Assembly (NCBI RefSeq): GCF_000143415.4
Contig: NW_003314261.1
Location: 5,139,251-5,203,250 of the forward strand
Direction: 5' to 3'
DNA length: 64,000 nt
Source: Selaginella moellendorffii
Lineage: Eukaryota > Streptophyta > Lycopodiopsida > Selaginellales > Selaginellaceae
The notes beneath the pieces are model-generated. The model worked only from the letters and a program-made list of their open reading frames with translations, made no database searches and was not told the DNA's origin. Of this stretch, positions 30,647-42,625 are shown piece by piece (the first letter of the stretch is position 1; each line of letters opens with the position of its first letter). The position numbers and the translations under genes are program-made.

Positions 30647-31919
30647 ATGGCGATCGGCGCATTGCCGCCACTGGAGCACAGCCTGTTGCCGCGTAGGAAG
30701 AATGCCGGGAATGTGGAGGCCCGATGGAGTGGAAATTATCGCAGGGTTCTGTCTGGAGCGAGGCAGACGAATCTAGCGACTGAGCAGCAACGCCAGGATG
30801 AGAATCCGGACCACGATCAGCAGCTGTCTATCAAGAAGAGGAATCTCGTCAAGGAGCTCGTCAAGCAGCAAATCCGAGAGGAGATTCGCAAGAGAAGGGA
30901 GGAGGACAAGAACCGTGCTCCCAAGACCGAGAAGGAGTTTCTCGAAGTAAAGATCCGAAGGTTACGTCTTAGAAGTTCTTATTTTCCAAGGAGCACTCTT
31001 CTTATTTGCTTTTATTTATGTATTTTCTTTCGATCGTTTCTTCCAGGCTTTGTACACGATCGATCTCAACAGGACGGAGATCCGGCGAAAGCATTCGTCC
31101 CATCTTACCGAAGGAAACCATTGCTTGCGAGAAACGGAGCCTCTGAGTGAAAGAGAGGCGGCGCACTACGCAAGGATTGGAAACAAAAACCAGAAGTTTG
31201 CGTCCGTCGGTAAGCGTGGGATCTACGGAGGTGTGATTCACAACATCCACACCAACTGGAAGTTCCATGAGACGGTGAGGATCACCCCGCCACAACAGCA
31301 TGGAGGAGACGCGGAGAATCGGTGCCGAGCTAGCGAGATTGAGTGGAGGCATCGTGCTCGATGTCCTTGAGGACAGGACGGTGATTATGTTTCGTGGTAA
31401 GAACTACCAGACACCAGAGGAGCTCTATCCTCCAACTTTGGAAGCTGTCGACAGGAGAAATGTAAATTTGCTGCTCTTTTCTTTTTCCTCTTGTTCTTCT
31501 TTGACGAGTTTGCTGTTTTGTTTTTCCAGGCCGATTCTAGGCACCACATCCAACGGGCTTTGGATTCACAAGTTTACAGGCTGGGGCAATACATTTCCAG
31601 GTACCACTTTCTCAAAGAAGACAGAGAGCCCGCTCAAGCCACGCAGCCGATGATAGTCTTACCAGGGGCTGGCAACGAAGACAGAGAAGAAGGTTTAGAT
31701 CAAGGTTGTCAAGTAGAAGGCGAGAATGATGATAAAGATCAGGCTAGAGCAGCAGCAGCGGATGTTATAGCTGCACAGGCGAGCCTCGAGCGAGTGGAAA
31801 AAAAGATGGCGTCCAGATTTGCGAGAGAACTTGGCCGCCACAAGACCAAGATTGGGAAGGAGAGGAGACGAGCGAGAAAGAACTTGTTTGATTACAAGAT
31901 TCGCAGGTGTGGGGGATAA
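30647..31919 (+). pseudogene. CRM (CRS1/YhbY) RNA-binding domain protein with a 1-nt frameshift
   Basis: Exons 30647-30946, 31047-31461 and 31530-31919. The N-terminal half is rich in Arg/Lys/Glu (LVKELVKQQIREEIRKR). The CRM domain follows: LSEREAAHYARIG, VGKRGIYGGVIHNIHTNWKFHE and, after the break, LARLSGGIVLD and IMFRGKNYQTPEEL. CRM proteins bind organellar introns or ribosomal RNA. Near 31290-31300, between FHETVRITPPQQ and MEETRRIGAELA, the frame slips by one base; the exon sum is 1105 nt (3n+1). The rest is open, with a Lys/Arg-rich tail (KTKIGKERRRARKN). It could be a live gene with a sequencing error; as given, the product would lose the end of the CRM fold. Confidence 0.82.
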
Positions 31920-32066
31920 AAGCGTACCTCCGTGGCCTGGGAGTACCATATCCACACTCCTAAACAAATCCAGGGAGATTAGCTTATGATATGACTTGGA
32001 TCCCACTATCAGGTAGGGTTCTTGCGAGAGAAGAGAAGATTTTTAAGTACGAGCTCGAAGAAAGAG

Positions 32067-34643
32067 ATGTTTGGCACTCTCGCCACCCACATTTTACTGC
32101 TGTTCGTCGCGATCATCGCGATCAATCTCTACCTGAGCTCGCTCCCGGCTTGGTTCTTCGTGACCCAAGTTAGCACTCGGTCCATCGCCGCCTTCCTCCA
32201 CAACCTCACGCTCCACCCCCACGTCGCGGGGACGCCGCAGGGATTCGCCACCGCCAAGTTCGTCGAGGAGAGATTCCGCGAGTTTGGGCTCTCGACGCGC
32301 ACGGTCGACTACGAGGTACTCGTCTCGTATCCCTTGAAGCGATCGTTGTCCGTGGTCTACCCAAGCAACTCGTCACTCAGCTTGGCTCTTGACGAAGAGA
32401 CCGTGGATGGCGATGGCGATTCCTCTGGAGTCATTCCAACTTTCTTCGCTTACTCGCCGTCTGGGGAAGCTCTTGCCGAGGTGGTGTACGCAAACTACGG
32501 CCAAAAATCCGATTTTGACGAGCTCAAGAGCCTGGGAGTGGAGGTGAGAGGGAGCGTGGTGATCGCCAGGCTTGGCAAAAGCTTTCGAGGGGATATCGTG
32601 TTTAACGCGCAGGAGGAAGGCGCAGTGGCCGTGGTTTTGTATCCGGATCCTCGAGACTACGCCACGAACGCTACCACTGAAGGCTACTATCCATTCTCGC
32701 GATGGTTGCCTCCAAGTGGAGTCCAGAGAGGCTTCGTGATCCAGGACCCCGGGGATCCTCTCACGCCGGGGTGGCCGAGTAGCAAGCTTTCCGAGAGACT
32801 GGACGCTTCCAACTTGACAAGGCTGGGAGTTCCAGCGATCGCCGTGCTGCCAATCTCCGCTCGCGACGCTCTTCCAATCAACGAGGCGCTAGGAGGCCCT
32901 GTTGCTCCTGATTCCTGGCAAGGAGGACTTGCGGTGGACGCGTATCGAGCTGGGAAAGGACCTGTGAAACTTGATCTTCGCTACGAGGTAACTTTTGCAA
33001 AAAAAATATTAAAGCTTTTGAGCACTAGTACTTCCTGGCAGGCTAACCTGACCACTGCGACAATTCGTAACGTTTTTGGAATTATAGAAGGCTCTGAGAA
33101 AGATAGCATTAGTGTATTTTTTCTAAAGCTTTGACACATAGATATGTGCTTCCTGGGAATCACCGAGACGCTTGGACGTATGGAGCCAGCGATCCAAACA
33201 GCGGAACTGCCTGCCTTTTGGAGGTATGTTATTCCTCAAAGGAACTTTTCATGTTTTTGCGAGTGTTTAGATAGCTCGCATCTTTGGACAGCTTCTGAGA
33301 AGACCAGCGAGCACAATCGTATTTTGCAGCTGGGATGCCGTGGTAATCCTTTGTATCTCTATCATCTTCGTGTTTACTCATAAATTTTCTTCTCTTAATA
33401 GACTGGTTCTACAGAGTGGGTCGAGGACAATTTGGCCATGCTTAAGGCTCGAGCGGTGGCTTATTTAAACGTGGATGAAGCAGTAACAGGCAGTTCTTTC
33501 TCAGCGTCTGCTACGCCTCAGCTTGACAACCTTTTATTCGAAGTCACCAAAATGGTACGCAAATCTTACCATTTCTTTTTGCAGCTCATGGCATTTTGAT
33601 TGTCTCAAGGTGAAAGATCCAGACTCAAATGGAACCATATTTGACTCGTGGTGTGGAAAATCAAACGATTGTGTAAGAGACAAAGAATTTATCATTATCA
33701 TCTCCTCTGCTCCATATTAATGGTTTGATGGACTCAGGTCGGGAGGCTGGGCGGTGGTGGCTCCGACTACGCTCCATTCTTGCAGCACGCAGGAATTCCC
33801 TCCACCAGCATGACGTACGAAGAAAAAAACTCAGATTTTCCCGTGTATCATTCACTCTATGACAATTACAACTGGATGAAAAACTTTGGAGATCCTGAGT
33901 TTCATCGCCATGCAACAGGTGAAACTTTGCTTTTGATTCTTTTTTATAAGATTTCGAGGCTTTGGTGCCAGTGGTGAAAGTCTGGGGACTGCTTGCGAGG
34001 CGCTTGGCCATGGACACGATCTTGCCTTTCAACTATGTCTCGTATGCAAATGTGTTGGAGGTACTAGCGATTATATCATTGCTTTTCATGAGTTGGATTG
34101 TTTCTTAAAGGTCGCTGTAAAGGATTTGGAGGCCAGGTTCCTGCTTATTTCGGGTCATCCAGTAAGCTTTTCTCTTTTTTCTTCTTTCGCTTGGTGAAGA
34201 TTTGTCTCATGGGTTTTTCCAGGTTAATATACTTAGCCTCAGCAAGTCGCGCGACGTAAATTTCTTCCCACTTCATTCTGTGGTGGATCAACCTCGTGAA
34301 CTTGCCTCCAAGATCCCTTCCTTCACTGCACCCAGAAGTAAAAATGATATTTTGATGCTTGGAGAGCTCTGTTTTCTAGATGGCGAAGGCCTTCCAGGGA
34401 AGCCATGGTTCAAACACTTGGTGAGTGCATTTTATCTGATTGTAAGAGGTTTGATGTTCAGAATTGTGTAGATCTCAAACAAATGTCTATGGTACCTCGA
34501 CATTCCCTGCTATTGCGGACGTTATATCGAAGATGGCTGTGGGTGAGGACAAAGAAGAGCTTAAAGCTTTAAAACAAGACTTGCAACATGAAATATGGAG
34601 AGCTTCGAGCTATCCAGTGTGCCGCGAATGTCATAAAAGGTGA
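32067..34643 (+). pseudogene. Glutamate carboxypeptidase II / AMP1-like M28 peptidase, catalytically deleted
   Basis: Exons: 32067-32987, 33042-33106, 33142-33223, 33271-33342, 33402-33554, 33610-33672, 33738-33918, 33951-34060, 34111-34161, 34223-34420 and a last piece ending at about 34643. There is an N-terminal membrane anchor (HILLLFVAIIAINLYL), a PA-like domain, then the peptidase part: [17 protein letters not shown] (Zn ligands), [24 protein letters not shown] and YPVYHS-type FPVYHSLYDNYNWM. Lesions: (1) after CSWDA the E-E-(F/Y)-G-L segment with the general-base Glu and a Zn-ligand Glu is missing; (2) the 35 nt between exons 2 and 3 start with CA, not GT, and are too short for an intron; (3) the last exon (VYGTSTFPAIAD...) is one base out of frame. 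Inactive as read. Confidence 0.88.
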
Positions 34644-35225
34644 TATATTTTCCTAAATGGTCCTGAGAGAATCATGGCGGTTGAACCGTGCGCAGTTGCT
34701 CTCGGTATTTATCCTATCCTTGCTGACAGCGTCACGCCATTGCATTGAATATAGTCAACGGTATGGTCAAAATAGTCAACGATCAGACGGTCACGGTCTG
34801 TGCTGGTGTAAGGGTGCGAAAGGACAAAGTTTAGAGTTTAGAGCAAGCGCAAGGAGGCACCAGTGGAGCTCACTAACGAGCGTCTTCAAGTAGCAAAATG
34901 GATGAGGAAGGTGCTAAGGTGTGGGCTAGGCCCTTCAGAGTGGCAAACAAGATCTGGCGGAACATTGGCGAGAGGAAGAGGAGCAGCTGTGGAAGAGAAG
35001 AAAGAGGAGCTTCTTTTCCTCACGTCTAATGGTGTGTCATCTCTTCCATTTTGAGCTGTTGTGGTTAAGGATTTTGCCTCTTGCGCTCACTAGGGAGAGG
35101 ATGGATTTTATTTTATTTTTTTTGTTTCGTGCTTTTGGTTCTTACCGTGCTCGGATGTTTTGACAAGTAAAGGTAAGACAGATCCAAAGAGCTGCGTGGC
35201 GATGCTTATCCTTGTTTCAATGCAG

Positions 35226-35361
35226 GAGAAGGTCGTTTCACTGCAGCTGAGACCAATAAAGTCAGCGGTAAGATCTCACTTTCTTCTGATTTCTAGCTTA
35301 AGGCCAGTGTCCGATGGAGGCTTTACGTTTTCAAAGACGGAGCGGAGCGTCTTTGGACGGT
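35226..35361 (+). pseudogene. Fragment of an FHA-domain protein (SNIP1/DAWDLE-like)
   Basis: 35226-35267 encodes GRFTAAETNKVS and 35300-35361 SVRWRLYVFKDGAERLW. In plant DDL/SNIP1 proteins an AAETN motif followed by RWRLYVFK directly precedes the FHA domain. The two pieces are not in phase across the short AG-bounded gap and nothing of the FHA core follows, so this is a fragment. A Lys/Arg-rich piece at 34899-35030 may belong to the same relic. Confidence 0.45.
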
Positions 35362-36438
35362 AAAGCTTTTCTGTGAATAATCTTAGTGATCACACTGATA
35401 TACATTCGATGTGATGGTCTGGTCGAGCAGCGGATGAGCATTTCGAAATGTTTCAGCTTGAGCACATGAATCAACCACTAGATTCGGTTCAGGGATCTGG
35501 GGTTACTGTTATGACCGTCTGACCATACGTTTGAGTAAGCGGAACCAGGGAATCCAAACCATCTTCCCAAGGTCGCTGACCACGGGCATACCTTTTCGGC
35601 CTCTGAGGTGAAACTTCAAGCGTGCTCTGAGAAGGACGACTTAGAAGCTCTTGAAGCGTTTCACGGCCGAAGCTTATGCCCCCAACCTCTGAATGATCTT
35701 GCACTTTAAAGCACCGTTTCAGAGCAGCAACAAGCTGCGAGATGGTATTTTTCGCTCCCCTGACCTGCTTTGCTGGGCTGTGAGCTTCCGGGAATTCAGG
35801 TTGTAAACTGCGTAGATGAACGTGTAGACAGGACCTAAGCAGACCAAACGCCCGGGGACAGAAGTGGCGATCATGCTGGTCTGGTACTTTCCCGAAGGTG
35901 GCAATTCTGAGAATCCTGCGGCTCCAAATCCCACGAGGACGAAGATGATGGAGAGAACGAGCATGACTGCTGCGGCAATGAGTATTTGTCGGAGACGGCG
36001 AAGGAGTCTCAGGTTGAATTTGTCAGGAGAACGCAGGACCCGGTGACTCCTGCCAGAGCACTGGCCATGGCGAAAAAGAAGGACAAACTGTTGGCAACCC
36101 AGAACACAACCACACCTGGTCTGTCGACGGACACATACTCCCTGTCCTTGAACTTAAGTTTGTACCCCAGTGGCGGATTCAAGAAGCCTCCGAACGCGAC
36201 ACTGGCAATGAGAGCTGATCCAACCAGTATCGCGTTTAAGCCATCCACGAACATCTGCCGGTCCTTCTGCAAGCTCTTAATGTAGCTGCTCCACTGGAGG
36301 TAGTTCAGCATGACAGCATCCTACCCATCCATTGTGCGTCCCAGTAAGGTGGCTGGCCGAAGTTATCGCAGATGTCTGGTTTGCAGCCTTTGCGAGACAA
36401 GGTAATCATTGTCTCTCGCTCCTGTAAGATGGCAGCCC

Positions 36439-36525
36439 AGTGCAAAGCAGTCCGACCTGTCTGGCAGAGTGCAAAGCAGTCCGACCTGTCTGGCAGAGTG
36501 CAAAGCAGTCCGACCTGTCTGGCAG
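36439..36525 (-). repeat. 29-bp unit in triplicate inside an ankyrin repeat
   Basis: Three identical 29-bp units (36439-36467, 36468-36496, 36497-36525). On the minus strand each encodes part of CQTGRTALH of an ankyrin repeat. Two surplus copies add 58 nt and shift the frame. Confidence 0.95.
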
Positions 36526-38349
36526 CCTGTGTCATTGGGATAATCTTTAATGAACTTTTCCGACCACTGTTTCAAATGTTGAGCCAGCCATTTCCTCCTA
36601 TGTCCGGGTGAGTGTGGCAAAAGGGCAACCACGTAAGAGAGGTCTTTTCCTGGATGTTCTCTTCCTTCAAGTACTTGTCCTTGCTTCTGTCTTCTTCAAG
36701 TTTTGCCTCCCAATAAGCCACAGGAACATCTTTCACCAGTTCACTCACGTCGTCGAAGGCATACTTGTACTTGCTTGGCAAATTTCGATATTTTTCTTCA
36801 AAGTTAATGTCCAGTTTCTTCCACACAGCTTCCTTGATCATATTGGGTAATTCCCAGGTGAAGCACTTTGCCATGCAGGTTGCGAAGGTCTCCCTTCCCC
36901 ACAGCTCATCCTGTTCTCCATTCAAGAAAGCAATCTTAAAAGCTAACCTGAGCTGATCATGGATTCCTTTCACGTTGGTGTACTTCTTCATCACGAACTC
37001 CATCACAGGCTTTACTCTGTTGAACAGGCCTTTGCCACCGAATTCTATGCTTCTGGTAGTGGCACTCAAAGCAGCCCATTCCAGTAGCCGTGATTCCTCC
37101 ACAAGCTTGTCCTCTGGCCCAGTTTCTCTTGTACCCAACTTCTTTGCTAATAGCTCATTCGTTGCACTGCCTCCATATGCAACAGCAGACGACAATATAC
37201 CAGGCTCCAACACTCCATCGCTACGCAGGAAAATCCACGGCACCCAATCAATTATGTCGGCTTGACCATGAACTTCAAGACGCTGGAATGCCCGCTGCCA
37301 GCCCTTGTGACTTCCTGGAAACATCTGTATCTTTCTTTCCACATGTTCACGTATGAGTAAGAAAAGACAGTATCCGTTGCCACCCATAGCCGCCCAATGC
37401 CATGGCAGTCCTTTCTCAACCTTGTCCTCTGCATCTAGCTTGATGTCCTCAATATCCAGCAACCACTTGAGTGCATCACTGTTCCCATTCCAGGCAGCAA
37501 AGTGCAACGGAGTCAGACCTGCTTTAGTAGCTCGGTTCACTTCCAGGGCCCTCGGAGCCAGCAACTCGAAGATATCTTTACCCCCTCCTCTAGCAGCAAA
37601 GTGCAATACTCCAGCTCCTGTCTCCTCTTCTAAACCAAAATCAGTACCTTCGTCGCATAATTTACGAGCAATGTCAGCTCTGTCTTGTCCAACAGCAAAA
37701 TGCAAAGGAGTGTGCCCAAGCTTATTCTTTTTGTTAATCTCCGCACCTGCTTCCAGTAATGCTGTGACGATTTCGACTTGCCCTTGGCGAACAGCAAAAT
37801 CCAAAGGCTCTCCCCTGCTATGATCGAAGCAGCGAAATGAAGAGCAGTGTTGCCGAGTTCATCTTTCTTCCGTACGTCAATCTTACTTTTTTCATGGAGG
37901 TTCAGCAGCGCTTTCACCAGACTTACATTTCCAAATTCACTTGCAAGGTGTAGTGCGGTTTTGTCAGCATAAACATTATGGATGTTCCAACCATATTTTA
38001 GAGCTTCCAGTTTGTCACTAAAATCCTCATCTTCTTGGTTCCGTAGCTCCTCTAATGCATCTGCCCAAAAATTTCAGATGTTAGAAGGACTTACTCTCTA
38101 TGACTTACTCGTGATATCTTCCACTGAGAAAGCCTTTTGGAATCGTGGCTTCAAGGCTGTGTGCAGTAGCAGTTGAAAAACCGACTCATTCACTTGTAAC
38201 TCCGCAAGCTGCAATGGAGACTCTCCCTCCTTGTCTTTTCGGCATGGATCAGCACCTTTGGCAATCAGCAGAACAATCATGTCCTGCTGTCTTGTAGATG
38301 TTGTTCCACACGGGAAAGCTCCCGCTGCCTTATGCGTAACTCCTTTAAC

Positions 38350-39230
38350 TGATACAAAAGGCAGCGACTGCTCATATTGTATATATGAAGCTATATATAC
38401 ACAGGCTGTGGCAACTGCCTAATGCCACATCATCCTAACTGCCTAGCGAAGCATCTACCTGAGCATCTACTCTCAACACTCCCACTCAGGCGTGTCTACA
38501 AACTGAGACAAAGCCTGAACATAAAATGCTCAACATGCATACAACTGACACTGACTCCCACTCAAAGTGACTACATCTTGTTGCTTTAGGGTTTGCTGCC
38601 TCTGCCACTCTTGGCTGTTTTGCCATCACTCCTTTGGCTGTTGCTGCTCCTCTTTTGGAGCTCTTTTGCCATCGCTGCTTTGGCTGTTGCTGCTCCTCTC
38701 TTGGAGCTCTTTTGCCATCGCTGCTTTGGCTGTTGCTGCTCCTCTCTTGGAGCTCTTTTGCCACTGCTGGGCTTCTCAGCCAACTCTGCCACTGCTATAT
38801 GCCGCGCTCACTTGGCTGCTGCTGCTCCTCTCTTCGAGCATCTTGGCCACTCCTGCTGCCGTTCTGCTTCTAGACCTGCTGAGTCACTGCTCTGCTGCTC
38901 CTGGGCTTCTTGGCTGCTCTACTGCTCCTCTCTTGGAGCATATCAGCATCTTCTGCCGCTCCAGGGCTTCTGAGTCGCTACTATCTGCCACTCCTCGCTG
39001 CTGGTATGGCTCTGCCATTGCTTTGTTGCTGCGCTCTAGGCTACTCTGCCATTGCCATTGGCATCTGGAAGCTTCTTCTTCTTCTTCATCCTTCACAGGT
39101 CCTCAAGATCTGTGCTCCGATACCATGATACAAAAGGCAGCGACTGCTCATATTGTATATATGAAGCTATATATACACAGGCTGTGGCAACTGCCTAGCG
39201 AAGCATCTACCTGAGCATCTACTCTCAACA
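38350..39230 (-). mobile_element. TRIM-type miniature LTR element, 881 bp, TSD TTAAC
   Basis: Terminal direct repeats 38350-38478 (129 bp) and 39126-39230 (105 bp) begin TGATACAAAAGG and end CTCTCAACA on the + strand. The minus-strand orientation is given by a PBS (TGGTATCGGAGC, minus strand, 39125-39114) next to the right LTR and a purine tract (GAGTGGGAG) next to the left one. Target duplication TTAAC at 38345-38349 and 39231-39235. The 650-nt interior codes for no retrotransposon protein and is largely Ser/Leu-coding low-complexity repeat. It is inserted in an exon of the ankyrin gene. Confidence 0.92.
38617..38754. repeat. 46-bp tandem repeat, three units, inside the TRIM
   Basis: Units at 38617-38662, 38663-38708 and 38709-38754 (TTTTGCCATCGCTGCTTTGG... 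with few changes), and shorter related pieces to 38960. Since 46 is not a multiple of three, every frame shows the same peptide in turn, which makes long but meaningless reading frames. Confidence 0.92.
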
Positions 39231-39749
39231 TTAACTTCAACTCCTTTCACTCCAACTCCTTTATAAGCTGCAGGTGCATTATGACTGCAAGGTGCAGAGG
39301 AGTCTGGCCCTTCTCCAAGTCAGGGGTGTCCACCTCGGCTACGCGGTAGAGCAGAACTTCAAGGTTGCCACCTTTTTTGACTGCAATGTGTAATGGCGCC
39401 TCCCCCTTGATATTCTTTTGGCATGGATCCGCACCTGTCCGTAAGAGCGCTTGTATCACTTTCACGTTCTGTCGTTTCACAACAGTGTGCAAGGGAGTAT
39501 TGCCATCTTTATCAACAACATTAACTTGCTTTGCATGATCACTCAGCTCCTCAAGCAATTTTAAAACAATGGCAGGGTTTTCAATAGTGGCAGCTCCATG
39601 CAGAGCTGTAGTACCATAATTGGATGAATCTGCTTCTAAGATGTCTTTTACCTTAGTCGGAGACCATTTGAGCAGCCAGGATATTGCAGAAGTGTTCTTA
39701 GCCTCCGCAGCAAGATATAGTGCAGTTGTGAAGATACCTTGCTGCCTAT

Positions 39750-40756
39750 TATAGACAGTATGACCATTTCAGTCTTTGTTATTGATCAGGCCCATCAATC
39801 TGTCTTCAGGGCTGCTATCCATGAGAATCAGTCAAAATTGATCAGGAGCAAAGGTAATGTGTACATACATAGTCCTGAAAGCATCACTTATGTGCTTCAA
39901 CATGTGTTGAGGACAGGATCTTTGGCACTTGTTTCGTTACAATGCTATTTGACAAGGAGGCAGTGCTACCACCACCACCAAGACAAGTGAGTATGGAAAA
40001 ATTATTGTTACCTAGGGACTTGAACTTCCTCATGCTCTAGTGTTAATTATCACTACAGGTTTGTCCTCCTCGGCACTAACCTCATCAGTGGTGTTAATAT
40101 TGCTTTCCATCATACCTCCCACTTGCTCTTTCAAAGCTGGATTTTGTCTCTCACAATTAATATCATAGTTTTCATCCATCATGATCCCAAAAGGTCATAA
40201 CCCCCTAACTAATTAATTATACTTAACCTAAAACAAAAGAAAACCCATAATCTTGACTTTGTCTTGGTTGCAAGCATACTCTATCCCACCTCAGCAATGT
40301 TTATATTCCGTCTCAAAGCACTTCTTGCTTTAAAACCTTTTGAATAAACTATTACACTTGATGTTTTTACACCTCCCTCTTCTTTTTATTAACTTTATGG
40401 TAAGAGTAACCCAAATCTCTTTTTGGCACTTCCTTTCTCCCCACCATTAACATCAAACAAGATGGTTTAACTTGGGGAAAATAATATAGTACAGCACTCA
40501 CTCTTCTTGTTCACTCTTTGTTTCTGTATATTACACTAAAATATGTGGAAGGGAACTCCAAAAACACCAAGACAAATGAGTATAAAAAAAATCTATAATT
40601 GCCTAGGGACTTTGTCTAGGGGTTTGTACTCCTCGACATCAACTTTATTAATGGTGCCAGTGTTGTATAAAGAACCAAACTCCTTGAAATATCATAGGCT
40701 AAAGGATTCTAAAATCATGACTGGAATAATAAAGAGCTCATTAGGTGAAACCAATT
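39750..40756. other. AT-rich intergenic stretch
   Basis: No gene supported. Sequence is AT-rich with short A and T runs. The 5' end of the ankyrin gene should lie here but I find no further ankyrin exon upstream of 39747. Confidence 0.5.
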
Positions 40757-40878
40757 CCGAGATTAAGTCCAAGACCGATTCCAAGACTGAGTCTGAAATC
40801 AAGTCTGAGACCGAATCCAAAATCCAAGATTAGGTTTGAGACCAAATCTAAGATTGAATCCAAGGCCAAGTCTGAGAT
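40757..40878 (+). repeat. Degenerate 12-bp tandem array
   Basis: Repeats of roughly GA(G/C)TCCAAGACC with variation, coding Lys/Ser/Glu/Thr runs in one frame. Element 1 is inserted in it: its other end resumes inverted at about 60550-60601 (AGTCTTGGACTTGATCC on the + strand), just beyond the displaced 3' LTR. Confidence 0.7.
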
Positions 40879-42625
40879 TGTTAGGACGCAATCTCATTGT
40901 CTTCCTTGGATGGTTTTAGCCTGGACAGTTTAGACTTGGTGAGCAAGGTATGGCAAGGATTCCTAATAAAACATGGTATAGAAGGTAGGTTATATTTTTG
41001 GGGTTCTATTTTCTTCTCCCCTCTTCCGATTTCTCTCTTTTCCTCCTCTGTATTTCTCTTCCATGGAATATATCAGTGATTCCTGCCAGGAGATCTGGGC
41101 AAATCTCAATAGTGGTATCAGAGCAACATTACCAATTATATTAGGTGTACTAGGCAAGGGTTTGGCATCATGGTGAAGGATAGGGCTAACGGAGGCAAAC
41201 CTGAAAAGGATTTTGGTTCCAAGCAAATGTCATTTTCAGCTAGTTAATTGGACAGATTGGTAGTGTAACCAACTTAGAGTCAGTTATCCCTTTCAGAGAT
41301 GAATGATTTGGAGCAAGGTGGTGATGGCCAAATCAAGCACAGCAACAACAACAACAACATCAACATTAATATCATCTTGTATGGGTGCTATGGCGAAATA
41401 GGGTTTCTTTGCAAATGGCTTCTCCAGCATCTTTGGCAGAATTGTAAACATGAGGCCAAGAACAAGGCCACCACACTAATGGATGAGGAGCTAGAGCGAG
41501 ATTCCGATCCAGATCAGGTGCATGACCAAGAAGGGGAAAGGGAAGAGCAAAGATTGATAATCCAGCAACTGGAATTGACTATGCAAGCACTGACTGAGCA
41601 GAATCTTCTTCACCAACAGCAGGTCACAGCTACAATCCAGGACATGCAAGTTTCAGTCCAGTCATTAGCGGATCGATAGAATGAGAGTATAGCAGCGATA
41701 CGTTTTCTAGTGGAGAAGCAGCAAACCTGTTGAAAAACTAAGGAAGAAGAGAAAAACTCTATTGCTCAGATATCATCATCGCTATACATACAGAGGTGAG
41801 AGTTGTGACTCTCCAGATCCACCACGTGTCACCACGTGTCTCAGCCGTATGGTGATCTCGGATGTACTACATCCTCACACCCCCACTCAGCCGAGATCAG
41901 TGTGCGAAGGCTGGATCAGAAAAGAAACTAATGCTAAACCACTGTGAACCTATCTCACTCCCCCCACTCAGCTGAGAAAAGCTGAGCTTGTGAAATCAGC
42001 ATCTTGTGGTGTTGAACAAGAGTAACAGCACGTTCCAAAGTACCCAAGCTTGCACGCAGCCCAGCTTGTATCAGGAACCAGCATTTTGTTCCATCTCCCC
42101 CACTCAAATGTGATCTCTCCATCAGCCTCAAGGCCCTTGTGCACAGCAATTCCACGCCTAGTGCCCAGCAAGAAGAGAAGCCTCTTGGCAGCATCAGCAA
42201 ATCTCCAGCCCAAGGAAGCCTTCCCTTGTAGCAGCAGGGGCATCAGATCGTCTCCAGCGGTAGCAAGCAGTGCTGCAACCCTTCCAATTCAAATCTAGGC
42301 CAGTCTCGATCAAGAACCACCTCATTTTTGAATGCAGACCTCAAATACAAGGAGTGGGAGTCAACAAGTAAACCACATTCTGATTGGCCTCGTTTGCAAC
42401 CTCGGAGCATGGCAGAAATCAGCAAGCCATCAAGCAATGGATTGTCATCAACTGCATGGAAACAAGTGCCATTTCATCCATTCGCTTCCCCCACAACAAC
42501 GGCTCAAATGATTGGAAGACATGAAGTTGGGCAAGTGTTTTGATTGCGGAGCAAAATGGGAATGGGGACATAGACAGGTTTGTAAGGCTTAAACAGGTCA
42601 GCAACCAGGAGCAAGCAGGGGCAGG

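Larger units (their letters stand above)
35719..39747 (-). pseudogene. Ankyrin-repeat PGG-domain membrane protein gene, multiply disrupted
   Basis: Minus-strand relic of an ACD6/ITN1-like protein. From 39747: repeats TTALYLAAEAKN, GTTALHGAA, GNTPLHTVVKRQN and GEAPLHIAVKKGG; then, across a TRIM insertion (38350-39230), DMIVLLIAKGADPC (38281 down), KTALHLASEFGN, GNTALHFAA, GHTPLHFAVGQD, LTPLHFAAWNGN and a long linker to 36572, GRTALHWAA, and the PGG domain (LVGSALIASVAFGGFLNPP, FWVANSLSFFFAMASALAG) with a last membrane segment IIFVLVGFGAAGF. Lesions: TRIM insertion, a frameshift at about 39280, a frameshift at about 37815, a 29-bp unit triplicated at 36439-36525 (net +58 nt), and a frameshift at about 36020. 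It cannot make a full protein. Confidence 0.87.

Noticed and set aside
36009-37823. Several + strand frames across the ankyrin gene
   Set aside because: Antisense shadows of ankyrin repeats and PGG domain read clearly on the minus strand.
38567-39214. 215-codon Leu/Cys-rich frame inside the TRIM
   Set aside because: Product of 46-bp tandem repeats; the same peptide appears in all frames and on both strands give long frames. No start context or domain.
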